DNA of 64,000 nucleotides from Chloroflexota bacterium (GTDB taxonomy: Bacteria > Chloroflexota > Chloroflexia > Chloroflexales > Herpetosiphonaceae), in NCBI GenBank assembly GCA_020161265.1, contig JAIUOC010000008.1:1-64000 (forward strand), read 5' to 3'. This document shows, piece after piece, positions 7,526 to 15,903 of this stretch. The notes below the pieces were generated by a model. The model did not search any database and was not told the origin of the DNA. It was given only the letters and a program-made list of their open reading frames with translations. Numbering within the stretch: position 1 is the first letter of the stretch; every line of letters begins with the position of its first letter. The position numbers and the translations under genes were made by a program.

Positions 7526-9021
7526 TGTATTTTTCCTTGTTGCCAACGTTGCCAGAGCAAGCCGATTTCGGCATTGCGCCCCAAAGCCAAGCTTACCACA
7601 AAGCCAATTAAGCCCAAAACCGAGGAACTGGTTAAACTAAGCAATAAACTGCTGGAGCTGGATGGTTGCCAACGCTGGATTACCCACCAGGCCAAACCAC
7701 CAGCCACACTGCTCGCTGCTAGTACCTGCCACATAAAACGCCAATTGAGCTTAATTGGTTGCTCAACGGTTTTTTGTGCCAGCCATGCCAAGGCTAAGGT
7801 TTCGGCCCATAACGAAACGGTAGTCGCCCAACCAAGCCCAGCTAAACCCCAACGTCGCCACCACAAGGCCAAGCCAATTTGTAACAACGCGCCGAGCACC
7901 CGCATCACACTGGGCCATCGGGTATCGCCCATGGCATAACTAAACCGAATCAACAAGGTGCTCAATGCCAAAGCAGGCAAGCCAGGCAAAGCCGCCCATA
8001 AGGCAGTGCTGGTCAGCTGCACCGATTGTTGGTCAAATGCGCCACGTTGCAGCAACAAGACAACAATCTGCTGACACAGCACCATGCCCAAGACCATCAG
8101 CGGCAAGGTGAGCAGCAACGACCAACGCCAACAACGCGCCAGCCATTGTTGCAAGGCCTGATAATTGCGTTGCAATACCAAGCCTGTTAGCACTGGAAAC
8201 AATACACGGCCTAGCACCTGCGGCAACAAAATAATTGGCACTTCGACAATTCGGCGGGCATAGGTTTGAGCCGCTACTGCGCCAGCGCCAACCGTCGAAG
8301 CAATCGCATTCTCAATCACACTAATCAAATGCACCGATACCAGCGAGGTTAATAATAAGGGATAGGCATGCTGTAAAACGCTGGTGAGCCGCGCTCCGCG
8401 CCAGCGCCAACTTGGCAACCACGGTACATCAGCTTGCAACAACGGAATTAATCGCAAAACTGCCCCAACCACCAAGCCCCAAGCCAAGCCATACACGCTG
8501 CCAGTTGCAATCAAAGCAATTACGGGAGCTAATTTCAACATCAAATCGGCCAAGGCTGGGCGGGTAAATTGCTCGAACGCTTGATACCACGCGCCCAACA
8601 CTGCGGTAAAACACATGATCGGAAAGGCCAATAAGCCAATGCGAATAATCGTGGCGGTCATAAGCAAGGTTGGTTGATCGAAGCCTGGTCCAAATAAGCG
8701 GGCTAATTGCTTGGCATACAGCCAGCCCAAGCCTGTGAGTGGAATTGCCGCCAAGCTGACTAAGCCCAAACTCGCGCGAAGCGTGCGCGGACTATTCGTT
8801 TGATCGTGCAAAATCATGGGAACGAGGGTTGGCCCAGCAATATCGCCCAGTAAAAATCCCATTAATAACACCACCGCTGCTCCGGCCAAATAGGCATCAG
8901 CGGTCGTGCTTGTACCAAAAAAATGGGCTAAAGCGACTTTTTCAGCAAACCCCAGCACTTTATAGGCGGCGGTTGCGGCAATCAAAATCAGCGATGTGCG
9001 AAACAAGGTTTTTGGCTGCAT
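7522..9021 (-). CDS. MurJ/MviN-type lipid flippase
   Basis: A 499-residue polytopic membrane protein of the MOP superfamily, MviN/MurJ branch. Features are GFAEKVALAHFFG near the N-terminus (MurJ proteins carry GFLRD..LA..FG), GDIAGPTLVPMIL, many transmembrane segments, ARRIVEVPIILLPQVLGRVLFP, and LLQRGAFDQQSV. MurJ flips lipid II; relatives flip other undecaprenyl-linked glycans. Proximity to PglC/PglD-like sugar genes leaves both roles open. The start at 9021 is chosen by alignment to the family N-terminus and a weak AAGAG. It overlaps the downstream YqaA-like gene by four bases. Confidence 0.82.
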   Translation of the reverse strand: MQPKTLFRTSLILIAATAAYKVLGFAEKVALAHFFGTSTTADAYLAGAAVVLLMGFLLGDIAGPTLVPMILHDQTNSPRTLRASLGLVSLAAIPLTGLGWLYAKQLARLFGPGFDQPTLLMTATIIRIGLLAFPIMCFTAVLGAWYQAFEQFTRPALADLMLKLAPVIALIATGSVYGLAWGLVVGAVLRLIPLLQADVPWLPSWRWRGARLTSVLQHAYPLLLTSLVSVHLISVIENAIASTVGAGAVAAQTYARRIVEVPIILLPQVLGRVLFPVLTGLVLQRNYQALQQWLARCWRWSLLLTLPLMVLGMVLCQQIVVLLLQRGAFDQQSVQLTSTALWAALPGLPALALSTLLIRFSYAMGDTRWPSVMRVLGALLQIGLALWWRRWGLAGLGWATTVSLWAETLALAWLAQKTVEQPIKLNWRFMWQVLAASSVAGGLAWWVIQRWQPSSSSSLLLSLTSSSVLGLIGFVVSLALGRNAEIGLLWQRWQQGKIQ

Positions 9022-9047
9022 AGATACTCTTTTAATCGAATTGCTCG

Positions 9048-9053
9048 TATAAT
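9048..9053 (+). promoter_or_regulatory. Consensus -10 (TATAAT) eight bases before an ATG
   Basis: TATAAT at 9048-9053 lies directly upstream of the ATG at 9061. Initiation 6-8 bases downstream would put the transcript start at or next to the start codon, a leaderless mRNA. No good Shine-Dalgarno precedes that ATG, in keeping with this. The -35 is poor. Confidence 0.5.
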
Positions 9054-9060
9054 TGACATT

Positions 9061-9558
9061 ATGCAACAGCAAACCGAACAATTAAGCGATGGGCAGCGAT
9101 TAAATGCGGCTCAAATTTGGGCATTTTTAGCCAAAGCCGCAGTTGGCCGCTTGGCAACTCACGATCACGCCCGCAACCAGAGTAATCTTACGCCGCTCTT
9201 TTTTGTCTGCGAAGCACCGCATATTTATTTCGCAACCCAACCTGGCCATAAGCTGAATTTGTTGCGGCGCTATCCCCAAGGCGTGGGCTTACAAGCCGAT
9301 GCCTTTGAGCCAGAATCTTCAACCAGCGTTTTTGTTTGGGGGCGCTACCGTGATGTGCCGCTGGGCGCGGAGTATGCCCATGCCACGCGATTGCTGGCCT
9401 TCAAGTATGGCACTGGCTTTTGGCAACAAATTATCGATCAAGCCACCAAGGCTTTGAAGGCTGGGCCTCGCGCGGTAATCACCACAATTAGCCAAGCCAC
9501 GACTGGTTGCATTCAAATCGAACGGATCGGCGGGCGACGCTGGGAGCATGGCTTATGA
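9061..9558 (+). CDS. Pyridoxamine-phosphate-oxidase-like split-barrel protein
   Basis: A 165-residue protein of the FMN-binding split barrel (PPOX/NimA-like) superfamily. The N-terminal AFLAKAAVGRLATH and LTPLFFVCEAPHIYFAT are the first strands that bind FMN in this fold. HKLNLLRRYP and VFVWGRYRDVP follow the pattern of small PPOX-family proteins. The likely role is flavin- or F420-dependent reduction, substrate unknown. It overlaps the next gene by four bases (ATGA), so the pair is translationally coupled. A TATAAT box lies eight bases before the start. Confidence 0.75.
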   Translation: MQQQTEQLSDGQRLNAAQIWAFLAKAAVGRLATHDHARNQSNLTPLFFVCEAPHIYFATQPGHKLNLLRRYPQGVGLQADAFEPESSTSVFVWGRYRDVPLGAEYAHATRLLAFKYGTGFWQQIIDQATKALKAGPRAVITTISQATTGCIQIERIGGRRWEHGL

Positions 9559-9962
9559 TGCGGATTTTAGCGCCAGCCGCAGCCTTGGCTTTGCTCGATG
9601 AACTGTCGGTGCTCCGAATTGCAGGCTTTGATCAAGCGCGATCTGCCAGCTATGCCGTGCCCTTGGCTTTTGTGCGGCGTGAGCAAAGCCTGCTGATTGC
9701 GATTCGCGCTACAGGACGCTTGGCCCAGCTATTGCAACTACAACCCCAAGGCTGGTGCATCGAAGCCGATCAGATTAACCCTGATTGGACGTTTCGTTCA
9801 GTTGTTGCTCAAGCCAGCGCCCAGCCTTTGGCCGAGCCACAAATTGCGCTGGTGGCGCTGGCTGAGCGCTATGGCCGCAATTGGCCGCAATGGCGACCGA
9901 ATGCCCCAATTCAAGCCTTTTCATTGGAACTAGCGGCGATCCAAGGCCGCCACAAATCCTAA
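9555..9962 (+). CDS. Second, diverged split-barrel-like protein
   Basis: A 135-residue protein starting at 9555 in an ATGA overlap with the preceding gene. LDELSVLRIAGFDQARSASYAVPLAFVRREQSLLIAIRATGRLAQLLQ can be aligned in outline with its neighbour's GRLATH...LTPLFFV...IYFAT...KLNLL, so it looks like a shortened, diverged paralogue of the flavin-binding split barrel. Together they may form a heterodimer, which is inference. It is 9 bases from the SRPBCC gene. Confidence 0.6.
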   Translation: MMRILAPAAALALLDELSVLRIAGFDQARSASYAVPLAFVRREQSLLIAIRATGRLAQLLQLQPQGWCIEADQINPDWTFRSVVAQASAQPLAEPQIALVALAERYGRNWPQWRPNAPIQAFSLELAAIQGRHKS

Positions 9963-9971
9963 GGAGCGCCG

Positions 9972-10412
9972 ATGATCACCGTTACCCGCGAACGCCAACT
10001 CCGCCGTCCAATCAGCGAACTCTGGCAACTGTTAGCCAATCCGCATAATTTGCCGCGAATTTTGCCACGCATCGCCCGCGTCGAAGTTAGTGAGCTAGCC
10101 AACGATAGCCAACCGGTAACTGCCTATTTTGATTTTGGCATTCCGCTTGGTACGCAGGCCGCCCAAGGCAGATTTAGCCTGATCGAGCAGCAATCGATTC
10201 GTTTTGATGCTGAGCAACCCTTGCCAATTATGGCTCACTGGCAACTCCAACCGCATGCTAATAACACCAAAGTGCATGCCAGCCTTAGCTTTGATCTCAA
10301 GCCAATTTTGGGGCCAGTTGCCAAAGTGGTGCCAATGAGCATCGTCAAAAGCGAAGTTACCCGTGAGCTTGAGCAAGCACTCGCTCGCATCGAACGCCTA
10401 CGCCTGAGCTAG
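9972..10412 (+). CDS. SRPBCC (START/polyketide-cyclase-like) protein
   Basis: A 146-residue protein with the SRPBCC pattern: an N-terminal strand VTRERQLRRPISELWQLLANPHNLPRILP, alternating strands with SLIEQQSIRFDAEQ, and a long C-terminal helix (KSEVTRELEQALARIERL). Such proteins bind hydrophobic ligands in a deep cavity or act as co-chaperones. A GGAG precedes the start, and it sits tightly in the operon between the split-barrel pair and the sugar transferase. Ligand unknown. Confidence 0.75.
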   Translation: MITVTRERQLRRPISELWQLLANPHNLPRILPRIARVEVSELANDSQPVTAYFDFGIPLGTQAAQGRFSLIEQQSIRFDAEQPLPIMAHWQLQPHANNTKVHASLSFDLKPILGPVAKVVPMSIVKSEVTRELEQALARIERLRLS

Positions 10413-10422
10413 AGGACGAATC

Positions 10423-11040
10423 ATGTCACCAAAGCCGCTTGCGCCAAGTAAACGCTGGTTTGATCTAATCGTTGCTAGTTTGGGCTTGCTGCTGCTGAGT
10501 CCATTGCTGTTGCTGATTAGCTTAGCGATTAAATTAACCTCGCGTGGCCCAATTTTCTACATTCGCCCGCGCGTTGGCCGTGATAGTCATGAATTTCCCT
10601 TCTATAAATTTCGCACGATGGTGGTGAATGCTGAAGGCCAAGGCTTGGGCATTGAGGTCGCCCACAACGATCAACGCATTACGCTGGTTGGCCAATGGCT
10701 ACGCCGTTGGAGTTTCGATGAATTACCGCAATTATTCAATGTTGTGCAGGGTGAGATGAGCTTAATCGGCCCGCGACCCAGCTTGCCCGAACAAGTAGCG
10801 CGTTATACTCCCGACCAGCGCCAACGTTTGGCGGTGCGGCCAGGGATTACGGGCTGGGCACAGGTTAATGGCCGCAATGATATCGATTGGGCTGCTCGGA
10901 TTCAGCTTGATTGTTGGTATATTGAGCATTGGAGTTGGCGACTTGATGGCTTGATTTTGTGGCGGACAATTGGCGCAATATTGCGGCCAGTTGGCATTTA
11001 TGGGCGCGATGGTGTGGCCAAAGATTTGCGGAGTAAATAA
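10423..11040 (+). CDS. Polyprenyl-phosphate sugar-1-phosphate transferase (PglC/WcaJ-type)
   Basis: A 205-residue monotopic phosphoglycosyl transferase. One N-terminal hydrophobic segment (WFDLIVASLGLLLLSPLLLL) is followed by the hallmark motifs FYKFRTM, SFDELPQLFNVV (the catalytic Asp-Glu pair), MSLIGPRP, RPGITGWAQVNGRN, and a C-terminal W-R-T segment. It loads a sugar phosphate onto undecaprenyl phosphate to start a glycan. The short form without extra membrane segments is the PglC type. It overlaps the downstream PglD-like acetyltransferase gene by one base, matching the known PglC-PglD pairing. Confidence 0.92.
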   Translation: MSPKPLAPSKRWFDLIVASLGLLLLSPLLLLISLAIKLTSRGPIFYIRPRVGRDSHEFPFYKFRTMVVNAEGQGLGIEVAHNDQRITLVGQWLRRWSFDELPQLFNVVQGEMSLIGPRPSLPEQVARYTPDQRQRLAVRPGITGWAQVNGRNDIDWAARIQLDCWYIEHWSWRLDGLILWRTIGAILRPVGIYGRDGVAKDLRSK

Positions 11041-11672
11041 TGCGACCAGTAATTATTGTTGGAACTGGCGGCCATGCGCGTGAGGTAGCCGAAATTGTGC
11101 AAGCCCAACATGCGGCTGGTAAAGGCGGCCCATTACGTGGCTTGCTCACCGACGATGCTGCGCAGCATGGCACAAGCATTTTAGGTATTCGGGTTTTGGG
11201 GCCGATCGATTGGCTGACCACTCGTTTGGCTCAAGTGCATGTCGTGATTGCGATTGGTGATAATGCCACCCGCCAACGCATCGCCCACCAATTTGGCGCA
11301 GCGTTACAAGCGACCAGCGCAATCTCACCGCATGCGCTGGTTTCGCCGCATGCCACGATTGGCGCAGGCGCAATGATTTTCCCCAATGCCGTGGTTGGGC
11401 CGCTTGCCGTCATTGGCGAATATAGCATTGTGAATGTTGGGGCAAGCGTTAGCCACGATAGCGTTGTGGCAGCGTTTTGCAATCTCAACCCTGGCTCACG
11501 GGTGGCTGGCACATGCAAAATTGGCGAAGGCGTTTCATTGGGCATGGGCGCACAGGTTATTCAAGGCCGTAGCATTGGGGCATGGACAGTGGTTGGGGCG
11601 GGCGCAGTGGTTATTCGCGATTTGCCCAGCCAAGCCAAGGCAGTTGGTGTGCCGACCCGCTTACTGGTTTGA
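11040..11672 (+). CDS. PglD/NeuD-family sugar O/N-acyltransferase
   Basis: A 210-residue protein with an N-terminal nucleotide-sugar binding domain (VIIVGTGGHAREVAEIV) and a C-terminal left-handed beta-helix of hexapeptide repeats (HALVSPHATIGAGAMIFPN onward, ending GAGAVVIRDLPSQAKAVGVP). This is the PglD/NeuD architecture, which acetylates a UDP-4-amino-sugar before lipid loading. Its start overlaps the stop of the PglC-like gene (TAATG). Together they suggest production of an acetylated amino-sugar for an envelope glycan. No 4,6-dehydratase or aminotransferase partner is beside them. Confidence 0.88.
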   Translation: MRPVIIVGTGGHAREVAEIVQAQHAAGKGGPLRGLLTDDAAQHGTSILGIRVLGPIDWLTTRLAQVHVVIAIGDNATRQRIAHQFGAALQATSAISPHALVSPHATIGAGAMIFPNAVVGPLAVIGEYSIVNVGASVSHDSVVAAFCNLNPGSRVAGTCKIGEGVSLGMGAQVIQGRSIGAWTVVGAGAVVIRDLPSQAKAVGVPTRLLV

Positions 11673-11730
11673 TCCACGAAGGACACGAAGTTATTTTTAG
11701 CCACGAATTGCACGAATTGCACGAATTATG
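11673..11730. repeat. CACGAAGGA-type dispersed repeat
   Basis: Copies of ccacgaaggacacgaag and then three copies of cacgaatt-g lie just past the PglD-like stop. The same family occurs near 19423, 28704, 37030, 43080, 46310, 47395 and 61975. The rest of 11731-11833 shows nothing I can support. Confidence 0.75.
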
Positions 11731-11825
11731 CTTCTCATTCCCAATGGGCTTACCTCCATTCCCGCAGCTCATACTGACCCCTGACCCCTGAATCCTAGCC
11801 CATCCTCGTTTGCCTTTTGCCTTTA

Positions 11826-11863
11826 AACTAAAACCCCCTCGCCCAATTGCTGGGACAAGGGGG
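11826..11863 (-). terminator. Rho-independent terminator of trigger factor
   Basis: Read on the minus strand, a GC-rich stem (ccccc 11834-11838 with ggggg 11859-11863, extended by ccca/tggg around a short loop) is followed by ttttagttt. It lies 18 bases past the tig stop. Confidence 0.85.
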
Positions 11864-11881
11864 CTTGATTGAGGTTTTGAA

Positions 11882-13315
11882 TTAGGCAGCGGCGTTGCCA
11901 GTTGCCAATTCGACCAAGCGATCTTGCAATTTCTTGTCGAGCAACGAGCCAGCAACTTGAGGCCGCAATTCTTTTTCGAGGCGGCGGCGAGCTGGGCCAC
12001 GTTGAGCATCAGGGAAATCATTCAAGATGCGTTCGATTTCAGCATTGATTTCGCTTTCGTCAACGCTCAAGCCTTCGGCTTCAACGATTTTGCGCACAAC
12101 CAACGATGATTTCAAGCTTTCTTCGCCACGGGGCAACAATTCTTGGACTGCTTCGTCGTGGGTTTTGCCAACGATTTGCAGGTATTGCTCCATGTTGATG
12201 CCATAGCGAGCCAACGATTCAACTTGCTCGTGGAGCAATTCGTGGGCGCGTTCAGCAATCAAGGCATCGGGCACATCGAAGCTAGTTGCGGCGACAACTT
12301 CTTCGAGGTATTGGTTCAAGACATTACGGCGATGATGATCGCCTGAATTCTTGACCAAACGCTCCATCAGGTCAGCCTTGTAAGTATCCAAATCGCCTTC
12401 AAATTCTTCCAAACCTGGGAGTTCTTCCCATGCTGGCAATTGGCGATTTTGAATTTCGCTGACGGTTACTTTGAACACAACATCTTTATCGGCAACCCGA
12501 GCATCAGGATGATCGGCTGGCAGGTGAGCGCTGATTTCGCGGGTTTCACCAGCTTTGATGCCTTTCAAGCCTGCATACAGTTCAGGCACGATGCGGCGTT
12601 CTTCCATGATTAAGGTCGTTGGTTCGCCTTCATCATCATCGTCATCATCGTCATCATCGTCATCATCGTCATCATCGTCATCATCGTCATCGTCGTCTTC
12701 ATCATCATCGTCATCATCGTCATCATCATCATCGTCATCATCGTCATCTTCTTCTTCGTCATCTTCTTCTTCGTCAAGTTTGTGCAAAGGCACACCATCG
12801 ACCAAGGTTTGGACGGTTGCGGTGAGTTGATCGCCTTCAGCGGCTTCTGGTTCGCCTTCGGGAGCACTCAAAACGACGTGTTTTTCACGAGCTTGATCTA
12901 ACGCGACTTCCAAGGTTGCATCGGTAACTGGTTCTTCGGTGAGATCAACCGTGATCGCCTTGTAATCGGGCAAGATCACTTCTGGCTCAACCGGAACCAA
13001 GATGCGGAAGCGGAATGGCTCTGGCTCTAATTTTTCTAAGGAAGCTTGAGCAACTGGCTTGATATTTTCTTGTTCGAGCGCAGCACGGAAGGCCACATTG
13101 ATAATTTCGTCGGTCGCTTCTTCTAAAATTGCGGCCTTGCCATAGTAATTTTCAACGATAAAGCGAGGAGCTTTACCTTTGCGGAAGCCTGGAATGGCAA
13201 CCTTGCTGGCAATCCGTTGCGCGGCCTTGTTCAATTCTTTTTCTATCGTCGCTGCGTCTGGCTCGATCTCAAGCGCAACAATGCGCTTTGGTAATTGTTC
13301 AGTTGTGACTTTCAC
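11882..13315 (-). CDS. tig: Trigger factor with a 49-residue acidic insertion in its PPIase domain
   Basis: Ribosome-associated chaperone and peptidyl-prolyl isomerase, 477 residues. The GTG start at 13315 is chosen because GGAG precedes it and the protein then opens VKVTTEQLPKR, the family opening. Domains: ribosome-binding N domain with GFRKGKAPR (the signature loop), an FKBP-like PPIase domain from about 150, and the C-terminal helical arm. The PPIase domain is split after VDGVPLHKL by 49 uninterrupted Asp/Glu codons (residues 181-229, positions 12629-12775), resuming EGEPTTLIMEERRIVPELYAGLKGIKAGE. The tract is written in tandem GAT/GAC codons and is a DNA microsatellite. The insertion length is well beyond the family norm. 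Confidence 0.96.
   Translation of the reverse strand: MKVTTEQLPKRIVALEIEPDAATIEKELNKAAQRIASKVAIPGFRKGKAPRFIVENYYGKAAILEEATDEIINVAFRAALEQENIKPVAQASLEKLEPEPFRFRILVPVEPEVILPDYKAITVDLTEEPVTDATLEVALDQAREKHVVLSAPEGEPEAAEGDQLTATVQTLVDGVPLHKLDEEEDDEEEDDDDDDDDDDDDDDDDEDDDDDDDDDDDDDDDDDDDDDDEGEPTTLIMEERRIVPELYAGLKGIKAGETREISAHLPADHPDARVADKDVVFKVTVSEIQNRQLPAWEELPGLEEFEGDLDTYKADLMERLVKNSGDHHRRNVLNQYLEEVVAATSFDVPDALIAERAHELLHEQVESLARYGINMEQYLQIVGKTHDEAVQELLPRGEESLKSSLVVRKIVEAEGLSVDESEINAEIERILNDFPDAQRGPARRRLEKELRPQVAGSLLDKKLQDRLVELATGNAAA
12629..12775. repeat. In-frame trinucleotide/nonanucleotide microsatellite
   Basis: On the plus strand the tract is built from catcatcgt units with occasional cttctt units, 147 bp in total. 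All units are multiples of three, so gain or loss of a unit by slippage changes the acidic tract length without shifting the trigger factor frame. Confidence 0.9.
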
Positions 13316-13383
13316 ACGATCTCCAAAGTATATGTTATTTAAGCGATCTTTAACTATCGCCAACGAAGGCAGTCTAGCGTGAC

Positions 13384-13392
13384 ATTATACCA
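13384..13392 (-). promoter_or_regulatory. Extended -10 promoter of tig
   Basis: On the minus strand TGGTATAAT is an extended -10 (TGnTATAAT). It lies about 70 bases upstream of the GTG start of trigger factor. No clear -35 is seen, which is usual for extended -10 promoters. Confidence 0.6.
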
Positions 13393-13444
13393 GAACATCG
13401 CTCAGGCTGGGCTAGCGAATCTGGGTGAAATTAACAAAGCAAGC

Positions 13445-14641
13445 TTAGTAAACAGTTTGCTCCGCCAAGAAATGGCGATACATCGGCGAAACTGCCCGTA
13501 AACGCTCGACGATTGGCGGCAACAAGGCTAATACGCGCTCGATTTGCTCGGCAGTGTTCTCGCGGCCAAGGGTCATGCGCAGGCTGCCATGGGCGCGTTC
13601 GGCACTCAAGCCCAAGGCCATCAGCACATGCGATGGGTCAAGCGAACCGCTGGTGCAGGCCGAACCACTTGAGGCATAAATGCCCTGTTGATCAAGCAAC
13701 AGCAACATGCTTTCGCCCTCAATAAAATCAAACGACATGTTGACATTATTGGGCAAACGCTGGCTGCGATGGCCGTTTAAGTAGACATGCGGAATCGCTG
13801 CTTCAATTCCGCTAATCAGCCGATCACGCAGGCTGGTTAGTTGGTTGCTACTCTGTGGCAATTCATCGACGGCAAGTTGCAAAGCTTTGGCTAGCCCAAC
13901 GATCCCAGGCACATTTTCGGTGCCAGCACGTAAACGCCGTTCCTGCGAGCCACCATTAATCAACGGTAGCAAGGGCACGCCACGCCGCATATACAACGCG
14001 CCTACGCCTTTTGGCCCATAAAATTTATGCGCAGTTAAGCTTAATAAATCAACATTCAATTCTTTAACATTAATTGGTTGCGCCCCGATCAACTGCACTG
14101 CATCGGTATGAAACAGCACATTGTGCTCGCGACAAACCGCGCCCAATTCGGCAATCGGCTGAATCGTGCCAATCTCGTTGTTGGCGGCCATAATGCTGAC
14201 CAACACCGTGGTTGGGCGCAGTGCCGCTCGTAAATCGGCCACGGCAACCAAGCCCGTGCTATCGACCGGCAAAATCGTGATTTCAAAGCCAAAGTGTTCG
14301 AGATATTCCACCGCATGCAGCACCGCATGATGCTCGATGGCGCTAGTGATGATGTGATTGCCTTTGCCTGCATCACGCTGAGCAAACGCCACGCCCTTGA
14401 TCGCCAAATTATCGGCTTCGGAGCCACCGCTAGTAAACACAATTTCTTTGCGTTTTGCTCCCAGCAAACTCGCAACGGTTTCGCGGGCTTCATCTACGCC
14501 TTCGAGCGCTGCGCGGCCAAGTCGATAGATGCTTGATGGATTGCCATAGGCCGTGTTGAAGTAGGGCAGCATGGCCTCAACCACCCTTGGATCGGTCGCA
14601 GTCGTCGCTGCATGATCTAAATAAATTGTTTCCGGAGCCAT
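13445..14641 (-). CDS. Cysteine desulfurase (NifS/IscS type)
   Basis: A 398-residue PLP enzyme that takes sulfur from cysteine for Fe-S cluster and thio-cofactor synthesis. Landmarks: YLDHAATT at the N-terminus, SGGSEADNLAI, the conserved EHHAV, HTDAVQ, the PLP lysine in LTAHKFYGPKG (Lys206), RAGTENV, and the persulfide cysteine in SSGSACTSGS (Cys329). The active-site loop form is that of group I (IscS/NifS) enzymes. No scaffold (iscU/nifU) or thiI/mnmA gene is adjacent, so its sulfur acceptor is not indicated. The 212 bases upstream hold no other gene. Confidence 0.95.
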   Translation of the reverse strand: MAPETIYLDHAATTATDPRVVEAMLPYFNTAYGNPSSIYRLGRAALEGVDEARETVASLLGAKRKEIVFTSGGSEADNLAIKGVAFAQRDAGKGNHIITSAIEHHAVLHAVEYLEHFGFEITILPVDSTGLVAVADLRAALRPTTVLVSIMAANNEIGTIQPIAELGAVCREHNVLFHTDAVQLIGAQPINVKELNVDLLSLTAHKFYGPKGVGALYMRRGVPLLPLINGGSQERRLRAGTENVPGIVGLAKALQLAVDELPQSSNQLTSLRDRLISGIEAAIPHVYLNGHRSQRLPNNVNMSFDFIEGESMLLLLDQQGIYASSGSACTSGSLDPSHVLMALGLSAERAHGSLRMTLGRENTAEQIERVLALLPPIVERLRAVSPMYRHFLAEQTVY

Positions 14642-14853
14642 ACCAGACCACCTTTGATGCTAATTGCAAGTTTGTCGCTGGTTTGATTTTACCGCTTTTT
14701 AACCCCAACCTGCTGTAAACATTTCGCTACATTCGGCCAAAATCGCAGCTTGGGTCACAACTTGCAATTGCTGGTTCATGATTGTTCAACCTGGGACGCT
14801 TAGGAATAATGGTATGCTAAGAGCACCTGAATCGCAACATTGGAGGCATCATT

Positions 14854-15888
14854 ATGAACCAACGGCTTGATGTAGCTGTGATTGGCACTGGCAATTGGGG
14901 CACAACTTTAGCCTTGGTTTTGGCTCGCGGCGGGCGGAATGTCACGCTATTTGGCCGCAACCAAGCTGAAGTTGCTCAATTGCAAGCTGCTGGCGAAAAC
15001 AGCCGCTTTTTGCCTGGGCAGCGCTTTCCTGCAAATTTGGGCTTGGCCTATGATCTGGCGCTGGCCGCTCAAGCCCAAGTTATTCTCCTCGCTGTGCCTT
15101 CGAAAACAATTCGCAGCAATGCGCTTCAACTTGCCCCACAGCTCGCCGCCGATAGCATTATTTTGAGTTGCGCCAAAGGTATCGAGTCGGGCAGCCTTGA
15201 AACGATGAGCGAAGTGCTGGCTGAGGCACTTGCGCCGCACCCACGCGGCTTGATTGGGGCGCTTTCGGGGCCAAATATTGCCAACGAAATTGCCAAAGGC
15301 TTGCCTGCAACCAGTGTTGTAGCGTTAAGTGATGATCAAGCTGGTCAGCGGGCGCAGAGCTTGCTCACCACCAATCTGCTGCGGATCTATCGTTCGAGCG
15401 ATGTGGTTGGGGTTGAACTGGGCGGGGCACTCAAAAATATTGTGGCGCTCGGCGCGGGCATTTGCGATGGCATGGGCTTGGGCGATAATGCTAAAGCAGC
15501 GTTTATCACCCGTGGTTTGGCCGAAATGACCCGCTTGGGCATGGCACGCGGCGCACATCCGCTGACCTTTGCAGGCTTGGCGGGCTTAGGCGATTTAATT
15601 GCCACGTGTGCCTCGCCGCACAGCCGCAACCGCCGCTTGGGTGAAGCCTTAGCACGCGGCCAATCGCTCGAAACGGCCTTGGCGCAGCTTGGGCAGGTGG
15701 CCGAAGGCGTGAATACCACCGCCACAGCACGACAACTTGCTCAACAGTATGGCGTTGAATTGCCAATTGCTGATGAGTTGTATCGAGTATTATTTGAGGG
15801 CAAATCGCCACAGCAAGCAGGCCTCGATTTAATGCAGCGCGACCCCAAAAACGAATTGGCAGGCTTGCAAGGGCTATTTTCAATTTAG
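14854..15888 (+). CDS. gpsA: Glycerol-3-phosphate dehydrogenase [NAD(P)+]
   Basis: GpsA, 344 residues. It reduces dihydroxyacetone phosphate to sn-glycerol-3-phosphate for phospholipid synthesis. The Rossmann motif is GTGNWGTTLA (residues 11-20). SCAKGIE, SGPNIANEIAKG with the catalytic-site Lys, and GGALKNIVALGAGICDG with GLGDNAKAAFITRG are all present. A GGAGG about 7 bases before the ATG fixes the start. The GNAT gene follows 15 bases later and is likely co-transcribed. Confidence 0.96.
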   Translation: MNQRLDVAVIGTGNWGTTLALVLARGGRNVTLFGRNQAEVAQLQAAGENSRFLPGQRFPANLGLAYDLALAAQAQVILLAVPSKTIRSNALQLAPQLAADSIILSCAKGIESGSLETMSEVLAEALAPHPRGLIGALSGPNIANEIAKGLPATSVVALSDDQAGQRAQSLLTTNLLRIYRSSDVVGVELGGALKNIVALGAGICDGMGLGDNAKAAFITRGLAEMTRLGMARGAHPLTFAGLAGLGDLIATCASPHSRNRRLGEALARGQSLETALAQLGQVAEGVNTTATARQLAQQYGVELPIADELYRVLFEGKSPQQAGLDLMQRDPKNELAGLQGLFSI

Positions 15889-15903
15889 CAAGGGAGTTCG
15901 GGT

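Noticed and set aside
12555..12830. Open frame on the plus strand with a very long serine run, and His/Arg- and Met/Thr-rich frames in the same place
   Set aside because: These are out-of-frame readings of the acidic microsatellite inside trigger factor; the minus-strand frame has full family homology on both sides of the tract.
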